DNA of 64,000 bases from Rugosimonospora acidiphila (GCF_039543385.1 NZ_BAABJQ010000019.1:124001-188000); one strand, 5' to 3'. Positions 17,805-27,117 are shown, counted from the first letter of the stretch. Numbers and translations: made by a program. The notes: generated by a model not told the origin, from the sequence alone.

Positions 17805-19095
17805 TCACAGCGACGCGGGCGTGATCGTCACCCTGATCAGTTCGTCGACGCCCGATCCGGCGAGTTGCGCGGGCAGGTTGCGGCCCGTGGAGACTCGGGG
17901 CATCGAGGCCCGCACCACGGTTCCGGCCAGGATCGCCTCTTCCTCTTCGCCGATCATCGGTGTAGACGTGGATGGCGAACGCCTCGGGCTTGGACAAGCC
18001 GGCCGCCTTGGCCTCCGGGGACGGCCGGAAGGGATATCTCGGGTCCGTCATGCCACCCGTGATGTGCGTGGACAGGGCCGGCAGGTGCCGGCCACCACGG
18101 GCGAGTGAGACCTCCGCCTGCGTGCGTTTCGGCGGTGTCAGGCGTGAATTGACCGATCCGCTCGTGGCCCCCGAGAGGAGCCGCTCGCGCCATTTCTTCT
18201 CCTTGACCTGCAGCCGGTAGGAGTCGATGGCGTGCTGGTGCGACAACTGACGGGTGGCCTCGTCTTTGATCGCCTGTACCAGCTCCGCGCGTTCACGATG
18301 GTCGCCGCCGACACCCCGGCTGTCCGACGCGTGCGCCGCAAGCCACGTCGTGGCGGCTTCGCTCAGCGTGGTCAACGCCTCGTCCATCCACTTGTGGTCG
18401 CCCACCAGAGTGAAGAGGGTCGCGTTCTTGACGCTGAACAGCGCCATGCGGAGGCCCTGCGCGCTGGTCCGGCCCCAGCTGTCGATGGTGGCCAGCAGTT
18501 CCGAGCCGGGGTCGTTGAGCGAAGGGATCAGCCCCCGGTCGCGCAGCCGCTTGATCACACCGTTGATCGCCGGAATCATGTGCTGGACCGTCGGGGTGCC
18601 GGCATCGCCGGATTGCTGGGCCACATGCGTCAGCTCGTGGGCGATCAACGCGCGGCCCGCACCGGTCGAAGGGGCGTACTGCCCGGCGCGGAAGTAGATG
18701 TCCCGGCCCCGGGTGAGCGCGAGCGAGCCGGCGCCGCGGTTGAGGCCGTCGGCGTGGAAGTCGGTGTGCAGGTGGACGCCGGACAGGTCGGCACCGGTGG
18801 CGCGTTCCATCCGGCCGCGCAGGTCGTCCAGGCTGGTGGCGGTGCCGGCGACGCGCTCCGCCATGCGATCGGCTTCGCATTCCCAGCGGTCGCCCGGCCG
18901 ACCGGTGGCGGTCTTGGCCTGGACCACCTCGCCGAGCAGGGCCTGCACGGCCCGGTTGCCGTGGGACTGCTGCAGCCGACCGAACCCCGCGCCCGGGCGC
19001 CGTCCCCGGCCGGGCCCCGGCTCGGAGGCGACCGTGGGCGTCGCCGGTGCGGTGATGATCGTCGGCCGGAACGGCTGGTGCAGGCGAGCGATCAT
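17805..19095 (-). pseudogene. Second DUF4157 cargo-type protein, frameshifted near its C-terminus
   Basis: From the ATG at 19095 the frame encodes a disordered N-terminus, then a DUF4157/eCIS-core domain (ERATGADLSGVHLHTD, RDIYFRAGQYAP, HELTHVAQQ at residues 153-161) and a helical middle. At about 17955, after EAFAIHVYTDD, third-position G/C bias leaves this frame and continues in the +1 frame. That frame encodes IGEEEEAILAGTVVRASM and DELIRVTITPASL and stops at 17805. The original frame runs on to 17767 as Arg-rich nonsense. The EEEEAIL segment resembles the ExE turn of the cargo protein upstream. I infer a one-base frameshift or sequencing error in a former cargo gene. Confidence 0.65.
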
Positions 19096-19150
19096 ACCGA
19101 GCAGGTGTACCCGGTGGCCGTCTTCCGGGCGTCTGCCCGGCCGTCTCGGA

Positions 19151-20677
19151 TCAGGGCGCGGCCGGCACGCCCCGGACGACGAGGCGGTACAGGTACCGCA
19201 CACCGAGCTGGTGCAGGGCGCCGTACCGCGGGTGGTCCGGGGCGAGGGGCTCTTCGTGGTAGTCCTCGGTCACCAGCCTCGTCCCAGGCAGGATGACCTG
19301 CTCCTGCTCGTGGTCGTTATACGAGAACATGCTGATGTCGTACGAGGGCACGTCGATGAAATGGATCTCGATGGCCGTGTTCTTGCCGGGGTCGACGTTG
19401 GAGGGACCCGGCACGGACTTCATGAAATGGTTGGCCGTTCCCTGGCTCCGGCTCGCGCTCGAGACTCCCTTCGTATCCGTCGGGCCCACGGGGAAGTCCC
19501 GGTTGAGCAGGGTGCGCATCGCGTCGCGGGTGCCCCGCATGCCGCGCCAGAGCTCGATGCGCGACTCGGGCAGTTTCTGGAAGGCCGTCATCATGACGCC
19601 GGCGTGAACCCGGCCCTCCTGGTTCAGGGTCGCGTTCGTGGCGTGGGCGGCCCGGTCGTCGCGCAGGCCGGCCCGCTGGCTCGCCAGCCAGTTCGCGTCG
19701 TCGGCGATGGACGGATTGATGTACCTGAAGTTGTTGGTCGTGTAGATCTGGATCGCTGCCGTCTCGGCGCGGGTCAGGCCGTGCTCGGTGTCCTTCTCCG
19801 CGCGTTGGGCGGCCTGCAGGCCCGCGTCGGTCAGGGCCTGTAGGCCCCGCGAGCGGCCGGCCCGCCGGGCCTCCTGCAGATAGACGCCCTGGGCCTTGGA
19901 CTGCCCGACGGCGGTCTTGGCGCCGAAGTCGAGCGTGTCGACCAGTTGGGAGCGGGCGGTCAGCTCCGGGCTGCCGGCCAGCCGCGTGGCATAGGCGGCC
20001 TTCCAGTCGCGGGCCACCTGCTTCAGCGCCCGCAGGTCGTGGACGAGCTGCACCTGGCGGCCGGCCCGAACCGCGCCGCGGACCGTCCGCGCCGCCTCCG
20101 CCAGCTTCCGGTCGATCCCGGACTCCGTCCACCGGTCCAACTCGTCGATCACCTGCGTCGAATCGTTCAGCGCCCGGACCAGGCCGCGGCGCTCGATCAG
20201 CCCGAGGACCTCGGGGTCCGGCGCCGTGAACGCCGTGCCGGCCGGGGCGGCGCCAGGGCCGAACGCGCGGCGGACGGCGTCCAGGCCGCGCATGTGCTGG
20301 ACCGCGGGGGCGCCGCCCGCGGCCTGCTGGGCGACGTGGGTCATCTCGTGCGCGATCAGGTGGCGGCCGGCGGCGGTGTCGGGTGCGTACTGGCCGGACC
20401 GGAAGTACACGTCCGCTCCGCTGGTGAACGCCAGCGACCGCTGCGACCGGTTGAGCGTGTCGGCGCGCGGGTCGATGTGCAGCCGGACGGCGGACAGGTC
20501 GGCGCCGGTGGCCCGCTCCATCCGGGTGCGCAGGTCCCGCAGGTTCCCGGCCCGGGAGGCGATGTCGTCGGCCACCCGCTCGGCCTCCCGCTCCCACCGG
20601 TCACCCGGAGTCGAGACCACCGGTCCGCGCTCCCGCTGCCCGGTCCGGCGCTCGGGGTACTTGCTGGTGAAGGTCAT
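19151..20677 (-). CDS. eCIS cargo toxin: DUF4157 domain fused to an ADP-ribosyltransferase
   Basis: Encodes 508 residues from an ATG at 20677 with GGGAGGA upstream and a four-base overlap with the ATPase gene. Residues 25-125 form a DUF4157/eCIS-core domain with the HExxH-like HEMTHVAQQ (110-118), a marker of eCIS cargo. Residues 130-300 are helical. Residues 300-508 show the R-S-E ADP-ribosyltransferase motifs in order: AAIQIYTTNNFRYIN; ELWRGM with Arg378; GVSSAS at 404-409 (STS-like); and HEQEQVILPG with Glu457/Glu459 as the ExE pair. ExE normally means transfer to arginine. I infer a mono-ADP-ribosylating toxin loaded in the tube. No immunity gene is obvious. Confidence 0.85.
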   Translation of the reverse strand: MTFTSKYPERRTGQRERGPVVSTPGDRWEREAERVADDIASRAGNLRDLRTRMERATGADLSAVRLHIDPRADTLNRSQRSLAFTSGADVYFRSGQYAPDTAAGRHLIAHEMTHVAQQAAGGAPAVQHMRGLDAVRRAFGPGAAPAGTAFTAPDPEVLGLIERRGLVRALNDSTQVIDELDRWTESGIDRKLAEAARTVRGAVRAGRQVQLVHDLRALKQVARDWKAAYATRLAGSPELTARSQLVDTLDFGAKTAVGQSKAQGVYLQEARRAGRSRGLQALTDAGLQAAQRAEKDTEHGLTRAETAAIQIYTTNNFRYINPSIADDANWLASQRAGLRDDRAAHATNATLNQEGRVHAGVMMTAFQKLPESRIELWRGMRGTRDAMRTLLNRDFPVGPTDTKGVSSASRSQGTANHFMKSVPGPSNVDPGKNTAIEIHFIDVPSYDISMFSYNDHEQEQVILPGTRLVTEDYHEEPLAPDHPRYGALHQLGVRYLYRLVVRGVPAAP

Positions 20678-22587
20678 GACTGTCCTCCCGGCCACGGTCC
20701 GTCCTTGGGGCTAGCGGTGATCTTGCCGAGCTGCTGGTACTCCCGGCGGGTGGCCTGCTCGAGATGCCGCATGGTGATGACGCCGCCGTCCGCGGCGGCC
20801 AGGTACGCCGCGCCGACGGCGATGTTGCGCAGATGGCCACCGGCCAGATCGATGCGGGTGGCCAGCAGATCAAGGTCGAGGTCGGCAGCCACGGGGGCGG
20901 CGGCCGGCCAGAGCTGCCGCCAGATGCGCAGCCGTTCCTCGACCCGGGGCACCGGGAACTCGATCACGGCGTGTAAGCGGCGCACGAACGCCTCGTCCAT
21001 GTTCTTGCGCAGGTTGGTGGCCAGCACGACGACGCCCTCCTGCTGCTCCAGCTTCTGCAGCAGGTAGCTGGTCTGCAGGTTGGCGTGGCGGTCGTGCGCG
21101 TCCTTGACGGCGGTGCGCTTGCCGAACATGGCGTCGGCCTCGTCGAAGAACAGCACGCACTCACCGTCGTGTGCGGCGGCGAACACGCCGTCCAGGTTCT
21201 TTTCGGTCTCCCCGATGTACTTGCTGACCATCGCGGCGAGGTCGACGACGAACAGGTCGCGGCCGAGCTCGCCCGCGATGACCTGCGCGGCCATCGTCTT
21301 GCCGGTGCCGGAGGGTCCGGCGAACAGAACGTTGAGCCCGGGGCCGGACGCGACCGAGGCGCCGAAGCCCCACTCGTTCAGCACCTTGCCTCGGAAGCGG
21401 GCGACGTCGGCCAGCTCGCGCAGCCGCCGCGCCTTGTCCTGCGGCAGCACCAGGTCGGACCAGCCGTGCCGGCGCGGTACCAGCCGGGCCAGCCGGCGCA
21501 GCCGCCGGCGCGAGCTGTCCCGGGCACGGAGCGGGTTGAGTGGCAGCTCGACCCGGACGCCCCACGGCAGCACCGAGGACAGCACCTCGTCCGGACCGGC
21601 CACGATCACCGGACCGGGCAGGCCGGCTGCCCAGCCGGCCAGCTGATCGAGAACCGCCGGCGACCCGGCCAGCTCCTCCAGGCCGTCCAGCAGCGCCACC
21701 GATCCGGTGAGCCGGACCTCCCGGCCAGTCTCGGCCAGCAGCAGCCGCACTTCGGGGTCGGACAGCCCGGCGAGCCGGTCGGCGCGCAGGTGCAGCAGCG
21801 GCCGCCCGAGCCGCCCGGCGAACACGGCGGCCACCGGCCTGGCGTGCGCCGCGTCGGAGAGCGGGCAGAGCAGCACCGTACCGGCGGCCGCGGCCTCGAC
21901 GAGCCGCGAGACGCCGTGCGGGTCCGGTTCGGCCCCGGGCCGGACCACCCGCACGATGCCCCGCCACTCCTCGGGAGTCTCGGGCTCGGTGCCCTGGCCG
22001 AGCAGGAACCGGGCGATCCGCGGTTCTAGCCGCACCAGGCGGTCGAGGAGGGAGACCGCCGCGCCGGCCGGCGGATCGCTCAACCGGACCAGCCGGTGGG
22101 CGACGAGCGGCGCGGACGGCGCGAAGCGCGCGCGGGCCGCGAGCTTGGTCGCCAGGTCGAGACAGGTCAGGTTCAGGATCAGGTCGACCGACGGCGACCG
22201 GCGGGTGATGTCGTCCTGCAGGTAACCGTAGAGCCGCTCGTAGCGCCGGTCGACCTCCGGAGCCAGGCAGATTAGCAGCGCGTCCAGGTCCGTGTCGTCC
22301 AGGTCGAACGCGTCGGCCATCAGGCGCAACGGCGGCCACCCGTCCTCCCGATCCGGCTCCGGGCGCCCGCCCGGATCCCCATCTGGGTTCGAGCCCTCAT
22401 CCACGCGCGGGCCCGAGCCCGGGTCCGGGCCGGATGTGGCGCGCAGGAGCGTGTCCGCCTCCGTGTCGGAGACGTAGTAGGCGGACAGGTCGTCGCCACG
22501 ACCGCGGAACCGGGCAATCGCCACTTCGAGAGCGGCGTCGAGCCGGGCGAGCTCGCACAGCAGCGGCTCGACCGGGGGCGCGGACAT
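20674..22587 (-). CDS. eCIS AAA+ ATPase (Pvc15/Afp15-like)
   Basis: Encodes 637 residues. An N-terminal 380-residue region typical of eCIS ATPases precedes one AAA+ module: Walker A GPSGTGKT (424-431), Walker B VLFFDEAD (478-485), sensor LATNLRKNMDEAFVRRL and arginine-finger region. The family is needed for particle assembly or cargo handling rather than recycling of contracted sheath. It overlaps the SARP gene by one base (TGATG) and the cargo gene by four bases, so all three are translationally coupled. Confidence 0.94.
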   Translation of the reverse strand: MSAPPVEPLLCELARLDAALEVAIARFRGRGDDLSAYYVSDTEADTLLRATSGPDPGSGPRVDEGSNPDGDPGGRPEPDREDGWPPLRLMADAFDLDDTDLDALLICLAPEVDRRYERLYGYLQDDITRRSPSVDLILNLTCLDLATKLAARARFAPSAPLVAHRLVRLSDPPAGAAVSLLDRLVRLEPRIARFLLGQGTEPETPEEWRGIVRVVRPGAEPDPHGVSRLVEAAAAGTVLLCPLSDAAHARPVAAVFAGRLGRPLLHLRADRLAGLSDPEVRLLLAETGREVRLTGSVALLDGLEELAGSPAVLDQLAGWAAGLPGPVIVAGPDEVLSSVLPWGVRVELPLNPLRARDSSRRRLRRLARLVPRRHGWSDLVLPQDKARRLRELADVARFRGKVLNEWGFGASVASGPGLNVLFAGPSGTGKTMAAQVIAGELGRDLFVVDLAAMVSKYIGETEKNLDGVFAAAHDGECVLFFDEADAMFGKRTAVKDAHDRHANLQTSYLLQKLEQQEGVVVLATNLRKNMDEAFVRRLHAVIEFPVPRVEERLRIWRQLWPAAAPVAADLDLDLLATRIDLAGGHLRNIAVGAAYLAAADGGVITMRHLEQATRREYQQLGKITASPKDGPWPGGQS

Positions 22588-23492
22588 CAGCCGACGTTGC
22601 GCGGGTCGAGGTCGAACAGGGCCATCAGCCGCTGAAGGCTGGCCTGGATCTCGTCGAGCCGGGCGTGCAGGGCGGGAACGGCCTCGGGCTCCCGGCGGAC
22701 CAGCGGCATCGCGACCGTGCGCGTCGGCGGCGCTTCGTCCCGCAGGATCTGCTCGTACAGCTCGCGGGTCTGGGCCGACGGTCGGACACCGAACTCCCGG
22801 CTGAGGACATCGGCGCAGAGATGGAATTGGCGCACCGCCTCGCCCCGGTTGCCGACCTCGTGGTGCAGGCCCATCAGCTGCCGATGAGTCGATTCACGTG
22901 CCGGGTCGTACCGCAGGGCCGTCTCGCCGTAGCCGACGCCCTTGAGGTAGAGCTGGCGCACCCGGCACCACGCAACCAGCTGCTCGAGCATCATCAAATA
23001 GGCCTGCTCGAACCGTGTCCGCTCGGGCAGGCACCATTCCTGGGGCCAACCGGCGAGCAGGTCACCACGGTAAAGGCCGACGGCATTCTCCAACGCCCGG
23101 CCATCGGAGTCGCTCAGTCTTTCCCCGACATTCGTCAACAATCCTGAATATGCCTGGTCGAATTCGCGGACATCGGTCCAGGCGACGGCGTGGGAATTAA
23201 TCTGCAACCAGCCCGGACTTGAGTTGTCCACCAACTCTTTGCCCATACTGTCGGAGGCCGGGTTGAGCACGGCATTGAGTTTCCAAAGAGCTTGCCGCAG
23301 ATATCGCTTGGACAATGTGCCGGTCTCGTCGGGCCAGAGGAAATCGGACAGCAGCTCGCGGCTGTATCTCCGCCTATGGTGGACGAGCAGGAAGCAGAAG
23401 AGCTCCAGCGATTTCGCTGGGATGCGCTTGGTCTCGCGACCTGATCGATGCACCGAAGGTATTCCGAAAAGCCTGACGCTCAGTCCGTTCAC
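22587..23492 (-). CDS. SARP-family transcriptional regulator of the eCIS operon
   Basis: Encodes 301 residues from a GTG at 23492 with GAGGA seven bases upstream. The N-terminal winged-helix reads LSVRLFGIPSVHR, KSLELFCFLLVHHRRRYSRE and FLWPDETGTLSKRYLRQALW. The following bacterial transcriptional activation domain includes RGDLLAGWPQEWCLPERTRF and LMGLHHEVGNRGEAVRQFHLCADVL. The C-terminal 60 residues are an extra tail. SARPs activate nearby operons. Its place as first gene, overlapping the ATPase, implies it controls the whole eCIS operon and itself. Confidence 0.9.
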   Translation of the reverse strand: MNGLSVRLFGIPSVHRSGRETKRIPAKSLELFCFLLVHHRRRYSRELLSDFLWPDETGTLSKRYLRQALWKLNAVLNPASDSMGKELVDNSSPGWLQINSHAVAWTDVREFDQAYSGLLTNVGERLSDSDGRALENAVGLYRGDLLAGWPQEWCLPERTRFEQAYLMMLEQLVAWCRVRQLYLKGVGYGETALRYDPARESTHRQLMGLHHEVGNRGEAVRQFHLCADVLSREFGVRPSAQTRELYEQILRDEAPPTRTVAMPLVRREPEAVPALHARLDEIQASLQRLMALFDLDPRNVG

Positions 23493-23565
23493 ACCGTTGT
23501 CCTCACGACGCGACGAACGATCAGGACGACTCCCAAGGAAATCGAACTGACCCGTGACATTACGA

Positions 23566-23594
23566 AGCCTACGGCGGGAAACGCCGGTCGACAA
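23566..23594 (-). promoter_or_regulatory. Candidate promoter of the eCIS operon
   Basis: On the minus strand TTGTCG and TAGGCT are separated by exactly 17 bases, close to the actinomycete housekeeping consensus (TTGACN-17-TAGRNT). The predicted start would leave a leader of about 65 bases before the SARP GTG. The spacer contains a CGGCG/CGCCG inverted repeat that could be an operator. Confidence 0.4.
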
Positions 23595-23659
23595 GGCATC
23601 GATCGGTGCTTTCTGAAACGTCAGTCGGGCAGCCGCCACGGCCCGACAGGACAAGCCGG

Positions 23660-24648
23660 AGATTAGCTCTTCGCGCGCTGTTTGCCGGAAGATACACCTG
23701 TCACTGGCCCGAACAGGTCATCAGGGATGCCCGGCGAAATGACGCGGCGCCGTGCGCCCCTCCGGGGGCTGCCCGGTTGGTCCGAACCCGCGCTACGACC
23801 GCCCGGCGGCAAGGTTCACCGTCGCGCCGTCGTGGCGGGAGACGGCGCCCACCATCCGCGAAACTCCGAACGGCGACTGGGTCGATGTGCAGAACGTGCA
23901 TTTCGCCGGAATCCTGTGCTGGCAGGGCCCCCGGCCCGTACCGGCGGGGTACTGGCCGGAAGAACTGGTACGTCATCTTTCGGCCGTGCCGGGTCGACAG
24001 GCCACCGCATCATCTCGCGGCTGCTGCGTCAGCGGATCGAGCACGACGACCCCGCCATTGATGCCACCGCCGCCGCGGCCACCAAGTGGCGGAACGCGCC
24101 GTCATCACCGGCCGCTGACCCATCGACGACGAACCGGTCCGGGGCGACCCACCCGCATCGAGCGCCTATGACCGCCGGACGACCCCTCCGGAGGCGGCGG
24201 TCGTTTCAGCACCTGCCCCGATCGGTGACCCTGGTGGGGTGGTCGTGGGCTCGCTGGGGAACGTCCGGCGGTGCCCGGTGACTGATCGGATCGAGGACAG
24301 TCGTCGTGGCGGGCTCCCCGACCGCGTCGCCGGTCTCCGGGGAATCGTCGTCGAGCAGCGCGGCGCCGGTCTTCGCCCGATGCCGGGACGGCGGCCTCGG
24401 CGGCTGTCGTCGGAGAAGGGAAACCCAGGTGCGCTCGGTCATGACGACTCCCTGTCTGTGAACGACGCGGTTACGGCGCCACCGGGGACTCGAGCGACCC
24501 CCGAAGTGTACCCGTACATCGCGACAAAAAGTGCTCCGCGATTCCGCGTCACCTCACGGCCGGCCGGTCGTTCGCGTATCAGCGCGGCAAACTGCCCGGG
24601 ACCCTGGCGGTGCGCCTGGATGCCAGGTGAGCCCAGAGGGAGAACGAG
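23660..24648. other. Gene-poor stretch between the eCIS operon and accessory DNA
   Basis: No gene I can name. A plus frame near 23860-24000 has protein-like content (DWVDVQNVHFAGILCWQG), and a second frame near 24000-24100 continues with ISRLLRQRIEHDDPAIDATA. This hints at one decayed, frameshifted gene. A minus-strand 78-residue frame starting at 24442 has a GGGAG ribosome site but unremarkable sequence. I see no repeats or hairpins that stand out. Confidence 0.35.
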
Positions 24649-24867
24649 ATGCGTTCGACCGGTCAGATCCTGCGATACCTCACCGGACGAGTAGGCACGG
24701 GCGACCACGCCGCGTTCCGGTGCCTCTACGCGATGCTCGCGCCCACGATCCTGACCAGAGTCCGCCAGGACCTGTGCGACGCGGTGCAGTCGATGCACGT
24801 CGTTCGTGCCACGTTCTCCGAGGTCCGGTGGATGTGTGCGTTCGACCACCGGTGCGGTGACGGATGA
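24649..24867 (+). pseudogene. ECF sigma factor region 2 fragment
   Basis: Seventy-two residues beginning MRSTGQILRYLTGRVGTGDH. The core (AAFRCLYAMLAPTILTRVRQ, then SMHVVRATFSEVRWMCAFD) resembles region 2 of ECF-like sigma factors. A GGGAG site lies six bases before the ATG, so the start is probably original. Region 4 and the linker are missing. The frame ends at the junction where an opposite-strand GAF-ANTAR fragment also ends, so the 3' part was lost by deletion. Confidence 0.55.
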
Positions 24868-25107
24868 GCATTGAGCGCGATCTGCAACTGTTCGGCAAGC
24901 GCGTCGCGCCGGTGGATCGCGCGCTGCTGCAACAGCCCGACGGTCGCGATGCCGGCCACCGCCTGCCCGACCCGTAGCTTCTCCAGGTCCAGCGCGCCCG
25001 GCGCGGTGGTGAAGAGATTCAACGCCCCGATGGTCTCGGCGCGTAGCCGCATGGGCAGGGCGTGCACGGTGGCGAAGCCGACCTCGGTGGCCGCGGCGGT
25101 GAACCGC
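24866..25107 (-). pseudogene. GAF-ANTAR regulator, internal fragment
   Basis: On the minus strand FTAAATEVGFATVHALPMRL, AETIGALNLFTTAPGALD and VGQAVAGIATVGLLQQRAIH match the end of a GAF domain. AEQLQIALN is the start of an ANTAR RNA-binding domain. The family match stops abruptly at that Asn, where the RVVIEQAKG-type ANTAR core should follow. The N-terminal part of GAF is also missing. Both breakpoints abut other gene fragments. Confidence 0.6.
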
Positions 25108-25285
25108 CGCAGGCCTCCTCGTTCACCTGCGCAATCGCGTCGACACCGCCGTCACCCGGCGAGTCGGCCGGGGGTCGAGCATCCTGACCGCTGCCACCCC
25201 GATCCTCACCGCCGCCCTGGTGCTCATCGTCGGCCTCGGCCTGGCGCTGCGCAGCGTTCTGCCTCTGCTGCACACCCCGATGTGA
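25108..25285 (+). pseudogene. C-terminal fragment of a polytopic membrane protein
   Basis: The frame read from about 25115 encodes LLVHLRNRVDTAVTRRVG followed by one clear membrane segment (ILTAALVLIVGLGLALRSVL) and a stop at 25283-25285. Third-position G/C is high, so it was coding. The tail resembles the last helix of nickel/cobalt-exporter-type transporters, a weak assignment. There is no start codon or upstream body. Confidence 0.45.
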
Positions 25286-25329
25286 ACCGCTTGACCGCCG
25301 CGGACGATACGAGAGCAGGCACGCCAGCG

Positions 25330-25731
25330 ATGCCATACCCGTCGCTGGTGGATCCCGGAGTGCTGAGCGCGGCGCATTTCCTGTATGCAGCGGACGTCAT
25401 CGATCGCGAACCGCTCGAACTGGTCGCCATGTTGGCGTTCGAGGCGGAGCAGGCGGGCCACCGGCCCGGCCCGGGCACAACGTCACCTAAGGCCGATGAC
25501 TGGGTCCTGCTGGCCGAGTGCCAGGTCAGCAGGCCGGGAGCGGGCGCGGCGATCTTCTGGGCGATCCAACGCGACGACCTGATCGCACAACGCTTCGGGC
25601 GCGCGCCCGCTGTCGTGGACTGGAATCCCTGCGCCGGACCCGCGCAGATCCAGCCCAGACGCACTGATCTCGGCGGATCCGGTTGCCTCGGCTGGCGGGC
25701 CGCGCTCGGTCAGCGTCGAACCGCTCGCTGA
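25330..25731 (+). CDS. Hypothetical protein
   Basis: Encodes 133 residues beginning MPYPSLVDPGVLSAAHFLYA. It has good third-position G/C bias and protein-like content up to about residue 115 (FEAEQAGHRPG, DDWVLLAECQVSRPGAGAAI), then a more random tail. I do not recognise a family. It has no strong ribosome binding site and lies between fragments, so it may itself be truncated. Confidence 0.4.
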   Translation: MPYPSLVDPGVLSAAHFLYAADVIDREPLELVAMLAFEAEQAGHRPGPGTTSPKADDWVLLAECQVSRPGAGAAIFWAIQRDDLIAQRFGRAPAVVDWNPCAGPAQIQPRRTDLGGSGCLGWRAALGQRRTAR

Positions 25732-25820
25732 GCAACTGCTCGCGGTCCATGACGTCGCCCCCGAGGTGGCCAACGGCTAGCGGAATTGAGTGGGAGCGGG
25801 ACGCTGGGGAACACAGCGTC

Positions 25821-27041
25821 ATGGGTTTGAGATCGTGGCTGCAACCGAAGGTGATCACCGATGAGATGCACCGGGCCACGCTGTTCGAAATCGTCTTCGA
25901 CCTCGTGTTCGTCTTCGCCCTGACCAGGGTCACCTCATTCATGAATCAGCGACCGACGCCACTGACCCTGACGCAGGGCTTCATCGATCTACTGCTGCTC
26001 TGGATCTCCTGGCTCACCTACGCCTGGCTGCACAATCAAGCCCGCGCGGACATCGGCGTCATCCGCGCGGGCACGACCACGGCGATGGCGGCCGTCTTCG
26101 TCGCCGGCCTCGCCATCCCGAGCGCCTGGGGCAGCACCGGAAAAATCACTTCCCCGCTGATCCTGGCGCTGGCCTACATCACGCTCCGCGCCCTGCACTC
26201 GATCCTCTACACACTGGCCGCAGCCGGCAACCGGCGCCTGCACATCACCCTAAAGCTGTACGCGGTTACCACCGTGCTGTCCTGGCCGCCGCTGATCGCT
26301 GGCGCGATACTCGGCGGCACCACACAAACCGTGCTCTGGGCGACGGCGCTGGGGATCGACTACCTCGGAGGGTACCTCTCCACGAGGCTGAGCGGGTGGC
26401 CCCTGCACAGCCCAAGCCATTTCAGTGAACGACACAGCCTGGTCCTGATCATCGCCCTCGGCGAGTCACTCATCTCGGTCGGTGCCGGCGCCGGCACCGC
26501 ACGACCTCACCCGGACGTCGTCGTGGCGGCACTCCTCGCCTTCCTGTCCACAGTCTGCCTCTGGCGGCTCTATTCCGAGAGCGCGGCGGTCGTAGCTGAG
26601 CAAGCGCTGACCAGACAGACCGGAATACGGCGCAGCCGCATGGGCGGCAACGCCTACAGCCGAGCCCATTTCCCGCTGATCCTCGGGATCGTCTACATCG
26701 CGCTGGGCATCGAGCAGGTACTCGCCGAACTCGCTCGTGCCCGATTAAGCGCCGGCATCGACGCCAGACTGAGTTGGACCGCGACCGCGGCACTGTTCGG
26801 CGGGGCGACGCTGTACCTGCTCGGTCGAGTCGTGTTCCTGCGCCTGACCACCCGCACCGTGACGCCAGAACAACTCTTCGCACCCGCCATAGCGCTCCTA
26901 CTCCTGCCCGCCGCTCGGGAGTTGCCCAGCCTGGCCGCGCTCGGCCTATTCACGGCATTCCTGATCGCCCTGGCCGTCTACGAGCACAGCGTCACGCCCG
27001 CACTCGTTTCCGACGAGGGCGACGCGATCACCCCACCGTAG
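25821..27041 (+). CDS. Low-temperature-requirement A (LtrA) family membrane protein
   Basis: Encodes 406 residues with 10 or more predicted membrane segments. Family hallmarks are the N-terminal EIVFDLVFVFALTRVTSF, the central FSERHSLVLIIALGESLISV (ERhxLx-IxxLGES motif) and the C-terminal YLLGRVVFLRL. LtrA was named from a Listeria cold-sensitive mutant; its biochemical role is still unclear. The ATG at 25821 is preceded by GGGGA about ten bases upstream. It looks intact and sits alone between fragments. Confidence 0.85.
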   Translation: MGLRSWLQPKVITDEMHRATLFEIVFDLVFVFALTRVTSFMNQRPTPLTLTQGFIDLLLLWISWLTYAWLHNQARADIGVIRAGTTTAMAAVFVAGLAIPSAWGSTGKITSPLILALAYITLRALHSILYTLAAAGNRRLHITLKLYAVTTVLSWPPLIAGAILGGTTQTVLWATALGIDYLGGYLSTRLSGWPLHSPSHFSERHSLVLIIALGESLISVGAGAGTARPHPDVVVAALLAFLSTVCLWRLYSESAAVVAEQALTRQTGIRRSRMGGNAYSRAHFPLILGIVYIALGIEQVLAELARARLSAGIDARLSWTATAALFGGATLYLLGRVVFLRLTTRTVTPEQLFAPAIALLLLPAARELPSLAALGLFTAFLIALAVYEHSVTPALVSDEGDAITPP

Positions 27042-27117
27042 AAGCCACAACTCGTGTCCGCACTCATACCAATGCTCTTCCCATCACAAATTTCTGTGTC
27101 CGTGAAAGCGACCGCGA

